A stretch of 64,000 nt of DNA, from contig CM024171.1 in the NCBI GenBank assembly GCA_013433145.1, positions 2,025,001 to 2,089,000 of the forward strand, written 5' to 3'. Source of the DNA: Ascaris suum. Taxonomy: Eukaryota; Nematoda; Chromadorea; Rhabditida; Ascarididae. This document shows positions 13,266 through 29,100 of this stretch, one piece after another (positions within the stretch are counted from its first letter, which is position 1; each line of letters begins with the position of its first letter). Position numbers and translations under genes: made by a program. The notes under the pieces were generated by a model, which did no database searches, was not told where the DNA came from, and saw nothing but the letters and a program-made list of their open reading frames with translations.

Positions 13266-16200
13266 TTGAACTGCGATGTATTTGTTTGCTTTAGAATTAT
13301 TTTTATAATAGTCGCCTCGATGACGGGTACTTTATGCTATTGCAATCTAGAAAGGGGAGGGGGGGGGGGGGGGAAGGGTTGGATTATTAAGACTCTTCTT
13401 TTCTCTTCCAATGGTTCATTTCAATTTCCTTTCATTTTCGTTAATCTTGATGAGGACTAAAGAATATCATCATGCTCAAAAGAATGAAACTACAGAGATT
13501 TCTTTTCCTAGAGCGATATGTCCTGAAAGTTCTAGACGTATTTCTTCCCTCTTATTGAATGTCTGATTTATAATATATGATTATTTGAAATATTGCTAAA
13601 TGACTTTTACCATTTAGGCAAAAATATGCGATATTTCCCCAAAAAAAAATTAGGCTTATTCTTCTAGGAAAATATTAGAAAATATGTTGGAACATTTCAT
13701 TGAAAATTTATTTCTTTTGTTTTTGTTGTTTAATATTTGAATGAACTTTTTTTTGCAGTTTTACTATTGGTTGCTGTTTTTTTCTTTTGAAGTCCGATTT
13801 ACTCTTGTTAAAATAGGATTTATTGTTGAGTTGTTTTTTTTTGTTTTTAATTTGTTGTTGATTGCTAAGAATAAAAGAGAATATTTTTAGATAAATGTAC
13901 CATTCGGCTATAAATCAAACCGCAATAGTGCGCCATATAAGGTAAACCAAAAAAGTTCAAGAGCATAGAGACATATCAAACGATTATCCAGCATGGATCG
14001 TAAGACTAACTTGAGGCAGAATCGGGAGGGTATAATAGGGCTATTCATTCCGGCTTCTAGACTGGTCTTAAAGGATCGTGTAGGCGATTGAAGCTATCCT
14101 AGTGTGCACTTTTGTTTGTCCCCTTAGTGTATAAGTGTGATAAACTGTTCGCCTCGTATACTTGTGTTATCTTGCAATTTATTCGACCACAACTGGGCGG
14201 AGGGTCAATTTGTCAAGGACCCAAGGACAGCTGTCCCTTATATAAATAAAGCATTTTGTTTAATACTAATAAAAACTTTTTTTGCTGTTGATTTACCACA
14301 ATTATTATTGTTTTCTTCATTTTTTTTTAATTAGAAAAAAATGCATTCGTTATTTTAAAGAGTTCTTAAGAATGCGATCGAATTTATTCGCATAGGATGA
14401 TGTATCTTCTCCCCTTCTCCATCCATTGTTTATTTAGAATTTTGTTTGTTTTTTTTTTTTAGTTCAATAATATGCGCAACATCGATGGGCATATTGGAAA
14501 AAATATTGAAAAATACCTGAGCAAAAAATGTCGAAATTTTGCGTTTTTCTGTTTTATTTATTTTTTTACCTTGGCGAAAAAAGCTTCCGGAATTACATGT
14601 TCGAGGCTAAAAGTTTTTTTTTTCATTGTTTTGTTGCTTCACTCAGCTCCACTCCGGCAACTAGTGCTCCCTCATCTGTCTAATTGTTTGCCCCACTAAA
14701 GCGGGCTTAGGGCTTTCTCGTTGGCGTCAGACGAAATTGCAGTTAAAGGAAATGGAACAAATCAATCCAACTAGACAATTGAGGATTAAAAGTAGTTTAT
14801 TCGATATATCACTAAAAATTGAGCACTTTATTTTGTAGAGATTGCTGAAGGATCCGATAAGGTTCGGCGACTGCGTGCTTGAAAGTTTGCATATTCCACT
14901 CATTTCCTCGTATTATGGTCGAAAAAAGTGGCTCTTTTGGCACGAAATGTGCTTTTTGCATCAAGCCAATAGATTAGAGCAATAAAGTAGAAGTAATTAA
15001 ACAATAAAATTGTGTCTTATCTTCTTATATCTTATCTGCTCACTCTTAAGCGATACTAGTCAAATCCGCAGCTAAAAAAAAAAAAAACTTTAAAGCCATG
15101 CTTAAATGGTTAAAGTCTCGATTGTGGTCGGGATTAGACTTGACTCGTGATTTTAGAGGGATAAGTTGAACGTGAACCAGGTCGGGTGGCCTGTCCCAAT
15201 TCAATAGAGGTCGAAGTTAAGCTATCTCTATGCCCTTCGTTTACCTAATCTTAGCTATGCAAAATCGAAATCCAACTCTGTTAGAATAGCCGATTGCAAC
15301 ATCATTCATTTATTGTTTTATTTATCTTATTATTTTATTCTCAACTCGGAGATTTTATTATGGAATCTTATCAAACGATGCGAACAATCTGATGTTGCAT
15401 ATTCGGCTTCTTACATTATCATTGAAATTTATTACTGTAATAGAAATTATTACTGCTATACATGGAATGATACGGAAATGCGGAGAATGGATGTCATTAT
15501 CGCCGCCATCTCGCTCTCTTCATTGCCGGGAAAGGAGATTCCATATTGACCGTTTTATTTGCCCAATGCGGATGCTGAAGCATTTTGAGGCTTTTAGCCA
15601 AGAAATCGTCATGAATGAAAAAAAGCACTAGGGGTTACTACGTCGATATTAAATTTTTACGTAAAACAGCGAAGTGCATCCCTTGTGAATGTGTCTGGCC
15701 GCTAGACACTTGCGCCATGGCACAATTTCTTCCATGGAACATTTATTTTGCACGCATTTACATCAGGGTTCAATTTTAGTGCGCAAAACATATACGATTT
15801 AAGTTGTTGAATTTTTCCGCTTATGAATAAGGTTTTTTTAGACGGGGACAAAATGCTTCGTGTGGGAATGTGGAAATTTTCACTTCCTATGGAGTTGGGG
15901 GGGGGGGGGGGTGGGAAATTAGCGAAGAAAAATAATATTTTCTGTATCAGTGATATTTTGCTATGATTATTGCCGAAATTGAAATTTAACGAAATCATAG
16001 TTATTCAAATATCGGAAAATTTTTCTCAAGTACGCGATGATGTCATTTGCCATTCATTTTGCGTTTTTTTTTTTTGTTTTTGAATGGCTATGAATCTTCC
16101 GCAGCTTTGTTACTCAATTCGGCGATAGGAAGTCGTCCGGTTGCACTTTTATGAGTGTTGAGAATTCGACGAATCTATACTATTTTTGGCGTTTATTTAT

Positions 16201-17575
16201 AAGTTACTATTATTTTTGATTGTGAGTCTATTTTTGAAAATCATTCGATATCGAATAAATCTTTTTCGGCTCTCGCGTTTTTCAACTTTTTTTTTGCCAT
16301 TCCTCTTTAAATATTTTCCTGCTTCTATGTTTTTCAATTTTATTTTTGCCAGTTTTCCTTGAGTGCTCGAGTTTTTTTCTTGCCTTAATAAACACCTCTC
16401 GTCTTCGCACACTCTTATCACCGATGCATTTCCTAATCCGAGTGCTTCTGATGATATTTTCTGCTTCTTAGATTTTCATTAATAATATAAATTCGGCAAA
16501 ACAAACACAAATTTTTATAATCGCCTCTTCTCTCTCTTTTCCCTCTTCTCTTTCTCTTTTCTCTTACTAAAATTCATTTGAATTTAGATTAACTTGAAAT
16601 TTGGATTGAATCCAAATTTTTGCCACTGTTCACTTCAACAAAACTATCCAAAACGGTCGCTCTCGCAATACGTTTAGAGATTTTCAGTTTTTTATTTAGC
16701 TTAATTAACGCTGAATAATTTTTATGAGGCATTTTTGCGTTCTTCAAATTATTCCCATTTGAAGAGCGCATAAAAATTTGCATATTTATGAGGTGATTTA
16801 AGGTGATGTTCAAAATTCCGATCAATTTTTAGCGATCTTCATTCGTTTATTTCTTCGTTGAGGGGAATTTTTGAAGAATATTTCAGGTATAAGGAGTCTA
16901 AGTACCATATAGCACCGAATTAAACCCCCCGTGATATGCGCAACTGTAACGAGTAGCTATCTTATTGAAAACCCTCATCCCCCTCATCCTTTTCAGGTGC
17001 AATTGTTATCATTCACATCGAAGATTGGATTATTGTAAGAAATAAAGTATGGTCTGGATCGAAAATAAGTTGTTATTCCATTGCTGCGAAAATATTTTTA
17101 CACTAACTGACGTATTTCTTCGATCCTTCGCGAACCGATCTTCATTGGGAGCAAAAATGCTTTAAGCTCCGGAGCTTCTAGTCGAGGTTAAATAGCTTGT
17201 TGGCTCATGGAGCATATTTGGATAACTTCTATTTACTTTCCTCTTTCGTTCGCTGCCCCTCCCCCCTTCTTTCCTTCCCCCACCTTTCCTCCCATCTATT
17301 CGCCTCCTCTCTGTAATTAGCGCAAAGAGGGTCGCAGCCTTTATATTCGATACCCGACATCCATATTTGGCATTGCTAAATGGAGATCCAAACTTAAGGA
17401 AGTGGGATGCTGGCAATCGACTGGTATGTATGAAATATTTGAATAACGTTACAAATTTTATAATTTTCTAGACGATTAAGGTGAAAGTTTCTCTCAGGAC
17501 CTATGATCATATGCGTGAGCTAATTTCTTATTTATTGTTATTCATATATTTTAAATAAGATGGAATAAACAATAG
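13266..17575. other. Spacer between the DUS3-like gene and TAF2
   Basis: About 4.3 kb with no recognised coding sequence. It contains two 15-base G runs (13359-13373 and 15897-15911), and an AATAAA at 13870-13875 that could be a distal polyadenylation signal of the upstream gene. G+C-richer unique stretches lie at about 13900-14250 and 15100-15260. They match no family I know and could be decayed repeats. The several open frames of 60-98 codons here lack splice-consistent partners. Confidence 0.6.
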
Positions 17576-20500
17576 ATGAACTCGGGTAACTCGTTGCATT
17601 CAAATGTACCTCCGGCCACTTATGGAAGTGGTGTGATCGCAGGTGGTGAATCCTCTCAAGATACGTCAGCGTTTCTCAATTGCAATTTCCGAGTGCTCTC
17701 TCAATCGGTATGCATTACCGATATCAACTTCCAAGAGCAATCGTTCTCGGTTTTTACCGAACTCTCATTGGTACCGATACATCCGGAACTTCGGCAAATC
17801 TGCTTAAATCTTGGCACCGGTTCGTTTTCATCGATTCTTCGATTGTCCTTATTTATTTATTTATTTATTTATTTGTTTACTTATTCATCTATTTATTTTA
17901 TTCATTTATTTATTCGTTTGTTTATTCCGACATCTCCGAAGCCGGAAGGCAATCAAAAAATGTCGACGAGAAAAGGCAACAGTATGTTAGAGTCGTAGTA
18001 ATATGAAATTGAAACATTTTATCGTAGATTGTATGAGCTTATCGTTTTGCTATTGAAAGACCGGATCAGTTTACACCCATATTTACCTAATAATAAAAGT
18101 ATATTTTGTGCCATGTGTGATGATGCGTATAGATTTTCTTAATCTATGTTATGCGCACGTTCTCCTAGTCCAACAGGATTGTTTTTCATTCGTACAAAAT
18201 ACCTGATGGTTTTTGAAATTTATTCATCCTTTATTTTATCTATCACGATTTAAGTCCGATTTTCTTTCCACACATATCGGCGCTGACAGTTATGTATTCA
18301 TTGGCTTCCGTCATTGTGTTATCGGGAATCGCTTGTTTTTTATTTGGGTTTTTTAAGGCTTTTTTTAAAACCGGCAATAGGTATTTGGCATTTCAAGAGG
18401 TGAAAATCGGCGTCTTTATCGAATGAGATCGTTGTTAGAATGTTTGATGGCTAGGCAAACATTCTAGGCGTTTATGTTTTCTACTTTGGCTCTAATATTT
18501 ACTAGTATTTGGTCGTAATTTGGCAAAATGCTTTAATTCACTATCCTACCGCTAGTATATCTGATATGATATTTTTGATTTCGAAAAAGCCAATGTTATA
18601 GGATATTATAGGGATCCGTTATATATAAATGAAAAATTTTTGCCCCTTTATTTCGAAATTTTTTATTATTTAAGAGCTGATGTATTATTTTATGTGTGTA
18701 TATTTTTTAATTTTTCAGATGCACTTTTGCCGAACGAATTACCAGAGGCTAGCGGAGGGCGTGTTACGGTGAACGATGAGGATGCTGAATATACTCGAAG
18801 GGATCCACTTGAGGTATTATCATTGTTATGCATGTTGATGGGTTATTATTTGTAATAACTAGTGCATGTTTTTGGAATAAATCTGCTATGGTAATTGAAA
18901 AGCATTTCTCAGCTGGGGAATGCCTCTCACTCGCCATGTTTTTTATTCTTAATTCTAATGGGAAAAATTAAATTTATTTTTGCAAGTTATTTAGAGATTC
19001 GCATATTTCGAAGTTTTGACTAAACGTTTATTTTTATTCGATGTTTAAATGTTGCAAAAAGAAATAGAAATTTTTACCCGACAGTGCATTCTTTATGCCT
19101 TATATATCTTTAAAATGATTGTTGACATTTGAATCCGAATGAATTGAAATTGAACGAAATACTCATTTGAAGGATTGGAATTGAATTATTTATGAGGATA
19201 AGTTCGTATGATCTCTTAGTGGAAATCGGATTTATGCCATGTGTTGGCTGAAGATCCATTTTGGCAATACTATGCAAAAGCAGACGTTCACCTTTTAGAA
19301 AAGTAATTAAGCATAATTGCTATCTAGAAAAAAAAAGACTTTTACGAGAAGTATTGATATACTCTTATAAAATATCGTTGATATTTGATGCAAATTATTT
19401 TATTTGCAGTTTTTGGTCCAATGTCCTGACCAAAGTTTGCGTCGTCTATCGCAACAGATGTATGACGTACTAGAGGATTCAGAGGGTGAACTTTTAATCA
19501 ATGTACCTGAAAGCTGTTACGATAATATGGACGAGCAAATGGTCGTTAAAGTGGGTATCGATGTAAGGGTTATTAAGCCGAAGCAGGTCAGGTTTATTTT
19601 TATTTCTATAATTTATAATAGAATTAGATAGAATTTTGAGAGTGGTACTGAAAAAGTTTTACACCAACTTTTTAATAAATGCCTTAGAAGTGATGAGGTT
19701 GTCGATGGATGTGCAGAGTTAATCAAATCGATTATAGAAGCCAGATTTGATGATTTATTTGGTATTTCTTTGAGCAAAAACAAATAAGTATTTCCGTTTC
19801 TGTGATTATAGTTGATTGATAAATTAATTTTCCAGGGTATTCAATTTGTTGGATATTTCTCGCGTGATGGTATCCTCGAGAAAGGTGCACATATGTACAC
19901 TTTTCGGTACGGTATTGACTATAATTGTTCGTAAGCGATCGTTTTCAATTGTTTAGAATTTCTGCCCTCTGGATTATAACGATTATTTCATGAATTATTG
20001 TTGTCGGAAATATGATATGCAAATGAACTCGTTAAAAATTTGTATATAATATGGCATAATGAGGAATATGCGATATGTTTTTATTGAATTCGAAATTAAT
20101 GCATGGAAAATTGTAACATCGTATTGCATTGGAGAGGTTTTTTTTTCTTGAAACTGTATCATAGGTAAGTTACTAGAGGAAGGGGAGGGGGGACTAAAAT
20201 TTCCTTCATGCAAACGGTCATATAAACGAACATAGGGACACCGGAAATCGTCCTTGCTATGAAAATATCGCTCCTAGAGAATGTTGTGTTCTCATTAAGG
20301 GAACAGGAAAAGGAGAGAATTGAGGGCGAAGGAGTACTGTCTGAATGTGCTTGTCAACTAAGGAAGAAGTACTTGCCGAATTTCGTCGTTGCTGACGAGT
20401 GAAATTTCGGTCGCTGTTGGGAAGACCTGTACAACGGCGGTGAAATAAGAAGGAATAAGGCTGGTTGGGGAGCATCTGTGTAAATATTTGCTTACAGGTC

Positions 20501-23500
20501 GAACGTGTTGTCAAGCACACGTCAGTGGCTTCCCAGTTTGGATGCACCCGATCAACTGTGCCTGTGGCGTATTGAAATAACGGTGGATGCTGCATTTATT
20601 GCTATTGCTAGCGGCGAGCTTATTGTAAGTATATACCAATTTTCATAATGCAAGAAAGTTTTCATTAATAGAAGCATTTTTGCGAGTCCCTATTCAAGAG
20701 GTTTTTTAAGAGTCCTCCTTATTCAAAGGGTATCTGTGAAATATTTATGGATGCGAATAAAAGTTTGAATAGTTTTATTAGTACTTAAAATCTTTAAACC
20801 AAATCCGATTTTAAAAACTGCTTTTAAGGGTATTCGGAAGAAGGAAAACCTATATGAATATATCGGATGTGATCCAAAGGATGGAGAATGAAAAAGATGT
20901 GGTTCTTTTTCCTTTGCATCTAGCAATTTGGTTCGCCCTTCTCACTCTTCACGCTCCCCCACCTCCCCCACCCCCCCCCCCCAATTTCAGTTTACTGCCT
21001 CCCATTTGTAGTGGTTCGATTGCCTTCGTTTGATAAGAGAAACTTTTGCTGTGCGCTTAGAAACGTAAGATTTCATTTAAATATCTTTTGTTTCAACATA
21101 AGATGATAATAATTGAACTATAAAAGAACAAAAATAATGGATAGTGATAAAATGTGGTAAATGATTTCCGGGTTGTAGGATATTAAACGTTTCATTTAAA
21201 ATCCTAGCGATAGTTATTACTTAATCTATAACAGTTTTCAAAAAATATACTCATTTTTTCTCATATATACCTATTTCACCTCATACGGAAAGTTTATCGC
21301 GAATGAACATCAATAATTTTGAACGCTCACTAGTATTTATCAATTTCATTTCTTCTTCGGCTGACTCCTTGTTTCATTGCGGATGCTAGTTGAAATATTA
21401 AGGAGTATAATGTTTGCAAAAAAAGGATGCCCTTGTATGATCGATGATTTGTGGGATATAAGAATGCGATGAATTCGCAAACTTCAATTTTTTTTTAATG
21501 CTTATTTGCTCCAAACGAATTCTTTATCCTCCCCGAATCTTTAGCATTTTGAAAGTAATGCTTTTAATGAGGTTATTTCACTGTCATAGAAAATTGTGAT
21601 CTCTTCACTTATTGATCTCTGCCAGTTCCGTTAGGGTTAGAAAAGATTGTATGCGGCATAGTCTGTATTTGTGGAAGAGAGGGAAGAGCTGATGGGTGGA
21701 GGAATGAGGGGGAGGGAGAAGTAAGTGAGATGCTTCCACTTACCAAACATATCTCCATATTGAAAAGCTCGATCATGACATAGTATAAATATTTGCAATG
21801 TCGTCTAAAGTCACTTTCATATTCTTTTCGAAGCGATTCAAAACGTATCACATAAATATGAATTAGTAAGCAAAAATTTTGAATATGCAAATATGTTTGA
21901 TTCTTTGCTGTTATAATGAATATGAAAATATGATATTATAATAGAACAAATGTGCAGCATATCATATGATATTATGGCAGTAAGGGATAAAAAACTAACC
22001 GAACACAAACAAAAATGTTGAGAGAAATTTCTATTTTGTGGTATCCGTACTTTCTATATTCGAAAAGATTCTCGGCCTACAGCAGGAATGGTGAAGAAAC
22101 AGCCATTTCTTTAAGGATACCGTCTATACAGAAGACATGCATTCGAAGGTATACCATTATCAGTTGTTATTGCCGACATCAGCGGTCAACGTTGGCTTTG
22201 CTGTGGGTCATTTTACACCTATCGTTCAGCCGGATATGTCTGAGGTAATTTTGATTTCTGTCTAATAGTTTTACTGTTATTCCTATAGAAGTAAGCGGTG
22301 TGCAAATTTTACGATTCGAGCATTGCTGAATATCTACTCGATCTTTCTGTATTATGCAGCCGCTTTACTTGAAAGTCACTTTGTTTCGCTGCTAGCGATT
22401 GTATATGTTAGCATTTGATATTTTATTTCTATGCTTTTTTAAAATTTATTTCAACAAAATTTAGTGTTTTGTTATTAATAAATTAGAGTTTTATGGAGTA
22501 GTATTCTCCAAATTATTACTCATCAAGAAAGAATTGTGTTTATATCGTTTTATAGAAGAGAGAAGATAGAAAATAAATATATGTAGAAGAAATTAAAACA
22601 GAGAAGAGAGAAGGAATCAAGAAAGAAAAGATTTTCGTGAACTATATGTGCATTGAATTATATTTGTCATGAAATACATATTGGTTGTCGTTTTATAGTG
22701 CTGAGTTATATAGTGGCGTTTTGTCGCTTAATTGCATAAGAATTATTGCTCGAAGATATTCTATAATCTCAGCAGTCAGAAAAGGGATTTTCCTGTCGAA
22801 AAAAAAAGTTTCATGATGCTCGTTTTTCATTCAATATTTTGTAGATTTTATTTTTTTATTTTCATGAATTCAATGTTAGAAAATATTTATAAATATTGTA
22901 TTGTTTACATTTTTTTAAATCGATTTTTATTGGAAATTAATTGAAAATTTCGTAGATTTGCATTTTTTTTTCTTCTCATTTTATGATGTTTTATTATCGA
23001 TTTCTTCATTTTTCTAACAGATTACGAGCTTTGCGTTACCTTCTTTGATGGCACTTGTAAAGCATACCGCATCGACGGTCGATCGTGTATTTGAATTTTT
23101 CGAAGAACTTCTCTCGTGTCGTTTTCCATATTCATCTTATAAGCAAGTCTTCGTCGATCAGGTCATTTTTTCCGTGCAGAAATTTATCGGGGGGGGGGGG
23201 GTTTTGCTCATATGAGGTTTATAGACCTCCGTTTTTAAGGTCATTTTTCTATCTTTGGCATTTCTTAATATACTCATCTTAAACTTTTGTCCCATTTTTG
23301 AGTAGCTTTAGGTTTCTTTATTTTATTATATGCGTACGTGGTTATACTTTTGCTTATTACCGTCGTTATAAACGACTGAATATAATCTTCGGAGAATTAT
23401 GAATTTCATCTATTTGCTGGAAGGATCTATGGAAGACTTATAGTTATTTTAATATTGGCGTAAAAGGGGATAAGCCAATGAAGTCGACAGGCCATATGCT

Positions 23501-26081
23501 GTTGTTTAGGTTGGTATCGTGGAAGCATTATAACGCCCAATAGCATATTTTCCGATAAACTTGAGTCTTCAGAAACCGTCATGATCGTATGCGTATAATT
23601 TATAAGTATATAAGAAAAGATTGTAAGGGTCTAAAATATAAAAGATTAGTCATTATTTTCTGCCATTTTTTATACTTAATCAGTTATGTAATTGTTGAGA
23701 TTATTTCGAGATCACTTGAGGGATTGTATAAGAACGTGATTCGAGATGAAGCCTTCATTTATTTTTAGTACTGTATTCTTTAAGAATTGGTTCTCAGGCA
23801 TATTTTGTTGGAAACCCTCTTATAGTGCTAAAAAGGTTTTAAAATGAGATTATATAAGTGGATTATTATTGATTAACATTCATATTATAAAACATATGAA
23901 GATATATTAGGGAGTACCAAGACTTCCTATTCACGTTTGGAATTTAATAAAGTCTGTGTATCGCACTCATTTATGCTACCTTTGATTCGATGTGAAATCA
24001 GAAGCAGAGAGGTTGCCGGTGTGATGCATCTTGTTTAGCGAGACGATATTTCAGGCAGCAGAGACGGTTATATCGTTTTCTGGAATGGCTATTCTTTCTG
24101 TGAATATCCTCTATCACAAGAAGATCCTCGATACGGTGCAAGTGAGTGTGCTTTTATTTTTGTTCACTTACAATTTTTTGATGAATTCAAAAATGTTTTC
24201 TGCTGCTTTCGATAAGAGAGGTTGAAAGAGGAAGGATTTCGTTGAAGGAACAACTATCATTCTTTGTTGGATTTATATTTCTGACGTAGATCTTAGTTTT
24301 TAGTGACATGTGAGCAAATAGGTTATTTATCTAGTAAAATAGTACTATTGAATCATGAGGAAACCGATTAAATTGGATAGAAGCCTCTTTGAGATCGTCG
24401 AATGGTCTCGATCAGTGGAGTATATAAGAGGGATCAAGGATTATGAACGTCATATAATCTGGTTGATGTATTTGAATAATATTACACTACAATGATGACA
24501 TTTGTAAACGTAGAGGTTAAAAAGCGGAAAAAATAATCGACAATTGTGTCATGTGATGATATAAAAGATGTTGGCAGAGGAAAGGGCTACTGGTTGTTAT
24601 AATTTCCTTCATGAACTGAGAAGGTGGCACTTTGCAGTGAAGAATTCTATGTGCGATAAAAAAAACCGTAACTGGTCATTTTAGAGCATTGTACCAATTC
24701 TAGTGCATTACGCTTTTGAAGTTTCGAGAGGTATTTGAGGAAAAATTAGAGAAATTTTATCTCGTCATATGAGATTATATGAAAATTTTTTCACTATGCA
24801 TGAATTTTTCAGCGGAAATTTCAGTGGGAGTATAATGTTGTTTGAATTTTTCGAAAAAATGTCGAGAAAATTTTTCTCAGAGAAATGGGAACGTTGCCAA
24901 TTATTATGGTGGTTGAAAAAAAAGGACGCATCTTGTGAACGATGATTTTGTTTTAAGGAAACACGGCAACTTTTGGCGCTTGCTGTTGCGCAGCAATTTT
25001 TTGGATGTTTCGTGAATGCGGCTCATTGGCTGGACACATGGCTTATGAGATCACTGGCGAGGTTCGTTTTTTTATTATTGTAGAACAAAGTGAAAAGCGA
25101 ATGAGGGGAGTGCTTTGAACGTGAATTTTGGGGTCATTATATGATAGCTTACTATATTTTAAAAAAATGCATGTATTGTTCTTTAGATACTGCCATTCTG
25201 TTCTGTCGGTATTTGCCAATTTATAGGGTTCCTTTCGTTTTTCCACTCCGAATATCCGCGACGCTCATTGCTTCTTGCGTTCCGGATTCATTCACTTAAG
25301 CACTTCCGGTTATTGAGGTGCTATGTTGCGCCTCAATAACCGCCAATAGTGTATTCACTTAAGCATTCCGATAGGCGAATTTCTGTTTAGAATGCCGTCT
25401 ATGGTAAGCTGAGGTAATTAATCTAGTTATTTAAAAATAGAAGCTGTTATTTTCACTAATAATGACGAATTGTTATTGGCACCTCAGAAGAATCGTGTAT
25501 TGGTGTTTTCTTTGAGAAATTAAGTCGCAGTAAGTATCATTTAGTTGAAATTTTGTAAATTTTATAAAAGAAATATTATTTTAATTAATTTTTACTTGGC
25601 TAATTTTGTTGCAATCGTTCGCGTTTATAAATATTTCTGTTGCAATGTTGTAATTTGCTGTTTTTTTGCATTCTGTTGTAATAAGGAAAATATATTGTAA
25701 TCTATAACTACTATTCGCAAATTGCAAAAATTGCAATGCTAGTTGTAATATATTTTTCTGTGTGCTGTTCGTTTTTATTGACTAAATGCCGAATTTATCA
25801 TTTAATGTTTATAATCGAAATAACGAATTTTTTAAATTAATGCAATGAGGCAATTTATTGGATGAATATATATTGGCAAATGAAATATGCTTCAGTTTTA
25901 TTACGGGTCTTTTTATCGAGCGATATTTTGGCACATCGGAATATCTCTTTCGGGTATGTGATTTTTCATGCCTTTTTTTCCAACTTTTTTAAAATTTTTT
26001 CAGATTTCTCTCGTTTTTTGTTATTTTTAATGTTTATGTATATCGCATATATACCTTTATATATTTTTAACACCACTTGTG

Positions 26082-26146
<65 letters not shown>

Positions 26147-29100
26147 ATAAACGTGCATATACATAAATTTATTTATTTTGCTCTTCATAAATAAACTTCG
26201 TTTTTTTTTCTGCAGATAAGGAAGGTATTGAACTCAGTATGCGATTATGAAAGTCGGTGGGGCCAAGTTGTATTGAGACCATTGAAGAGCGATTGTAAAG
26301 TTAAGGTAATTTGGTTTGAATGTTGTGTTTTTTTTTTGATATTTTTGAACGGCTGTCTACCTGGCATTGTGCATTTCTGTTCAAATTCCTATTCATTAGC
26401 TATGTCTAATTATCTAAGTATGATGCTATTATTTACAATTATGCCATGCTGCATTATGTGCCATTTCCAGTTGGTTACTTAAATGCCTGAGGTGGCGCTT
26501 GTGGTGGTCATAGCATCAATTGGTGTAGGGAGGGAGATTCGGGAGAGGCTTTTACCTGTGATTTTCAGCCAGTAGTGATTCGATATCTATTTCTGTATTG
26601 GTGTTCACCTGTATAGGTAAATAGGTTTCCATATAAATGAGCAGTATTTGGCTTAATTTCCATGTTAGAGATAGAGTTTTTGTAGGATAGGATGAGAAGT
26701 TAGGGCGTTTTCGAGTAGAGAGAGGTAGGAACGAAAGCATTCCGACGGTTTGCTCATAATGGAACTTTTTTTAATCAGATTGATGGGAAGCATACATAGG
26801 TGCATCCAAATAAAAAACAATATCGGAAAAGCCTAATGGGAAACTTTCTTCGACCACTACTGCTGCATGAAAAATAGGAATCTCATTGAGACCAACAACG
26901 GGAAGCACTCTTCGCCATCTTTCTTGCAGGTTTTTTAAATCTATATCACAACCAAGAACCTCTCCTTACGTTTTATTCTGCAGCAGTTACCTTTCGCCCT
27001 CAAGAAACCCTTTTCCATATAGTAATCTTTGCTTTTGCTGCTATATAATTGTGGCTAATTGCAGCAAGAGTTGCATTTCGATGCACGTAATTCGTTCACA
27101 TGTTCCCCACTTTATGCTGAGATTCTCTTCAAGAAAGGCCATTTCGTTGTTCGGATGTTGGCGAAACGACTCGGCAAAGAACCATTCTTTCAGGTTTCTT
27201 TAACGCCCTAATTGTTGCATTTATTCGTTATTTCAGTTTAATGTAAAGAGAAGTAATTAAATGAGTTGATCGCCTGCTATCTATAGCAGTCAAGTTGTTG
27301 ACTTCACCTTGACCTATCGGCTTCGTTTACTCGAAATCCTTAATCACATGTAAACGAGGTCTGTGGTGGTGAGCGTTTAGCGCTAATGCATTCTAACTGT
27401 GAATATAGCAAATATTTTCTTTATGTTAGATTTTAATCAATTTTACGGTCACATTTATCAATTCAATGAATTTTTTGCAAAGAACGACGAAGTAAACTAA
27501 GCAACGATTTTAATACTCATATTATCGAATTTTCTGCACAATATAAGAGTGATATTACACACCGATAAATACGAATAAATGAAATGGAACGAAATTAATT
27601 CTCGTTGGCATCTGAATCAAACAACCATCGGAATTGGCTTGCAGTTCTCGTGATTATGACTTCTTTTATTACTTTTGACATATTTATGTATATAAACGAC
27701 CGGCCGATGAATTTTAGTAAAGCTTTCAGAAGCATTTATTGTTGATACCTTAGATATTATGCTTCATATAAATCCACTTTTCTGAAATATTTCAATGTTT
27801 TTACTCTGATTTACTAATCACGTGTATTTCAAATCATTTGAAATTGAAGTTGAAGAATGCAATAAATGCGATTATAGTCAGTAGGAAATTATTATAGTCC
27901 TAAGTTGTACTTAAATGAAATGAAAGTGATTTTTATTTTTAATTTATTTTTATGAATCTCATCCGCTTTCATATTGTCTCATCCGGTCTTATACTGTTGT
28001 GATTTTTTTTGTGTTCTTTTAGCGTTACGTATTCATTCCAGGTTGTGCAAAAGATACTTAGTGTATCAATGCAATTCAGTCAACAACAAAAAGAACCAAT
28101 TAATTGGCAACATATGACTGTCTCGACAGAATCGTTCTTTAGAACGGTATCAAATGTGACAGGACAAGAGTTGCCAACGTTCCTCGAGCAATGGATCTAT
28201 GGTGGTGGACATGCTAACTTCCAGGTACCTTTCAAGTAAAGTATAGCTATTGTGGTGATCCTATCTTCTTCCCATTCTGCTTTAATTCGATGTGATGCTT
28301 CTTTTATCGTCAACGATTCATGAGCACCTGCAATAGATGTTATTTTTAACTTACGTCTTCCCATCGAAATGTGTATTTGTTCGGAAATTGGCGATAATTT
28401 TTTGCTTAGTAATAGGCAGTAGCATTTGTAACCGGACTCACAACCAGGTTGAACGACCGGGAAACATTCCAGTTGCTGAAATTATGTGGGAAATATTTGT
28501 AAAGAGAAAATTTCCGGAGAGGAATTTTAACTCGCCGTTGGTAAATTGGCTTCTTTTGTTTGTTTGGGATTTTTTGAAATGTGTTTGTTTTCTTATTGGT
28601 ATAATATTTTACCGGCGCTTTTTGCTTGAAAATATCATTCTTGTATTCAAAAACATTGTGGTTATATAGCTGCATACGTAGCCGCTGATTCTGGATGAAG
28701 TATCGTGAAACGTTGAATAACCCCTCCCCCATTCTCTTTCTCCTGCCCTATTATTAAACGTCACCTACCAGTATGAGAATATCGATTCTATTATGAATAT
28801 GCCTTCTTGCTGCTATTATTGGTGCTAAAATAGTGACTTATTCTTGCACATCAAAAACTGTTATAATCTTGCTTCAAGTAACCAGCATTTGATGAATGAA
28901 TTGATCCTCTAATGTCCTTCCCTCTCACCTCATATCGCCTCTCTCTTTCTTTCTTGTCGTACCCTCAATCTCGAGGACTTTATTCAAAGTCCTGTGGTAG
29001 CTGACGTTTCCACAGACTGTTTTGGTACATTCCTGTTGCATATCGATCCTTCTATCGTTCGAAGTATTTGCATTTTACATCCCATATTCGTTAGTCATAA

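Noticed and set aside
17930..17991. Extra TAF2 exon ending at a GTATGT donor
   Set aside because: Its phase would fit exon 2, but the encoded stretch has no TAF2 similarity and needs read-through of the (ATTT)n repeat or an unsupported acceptor. The direct join of 17819 to 18719 fits better.
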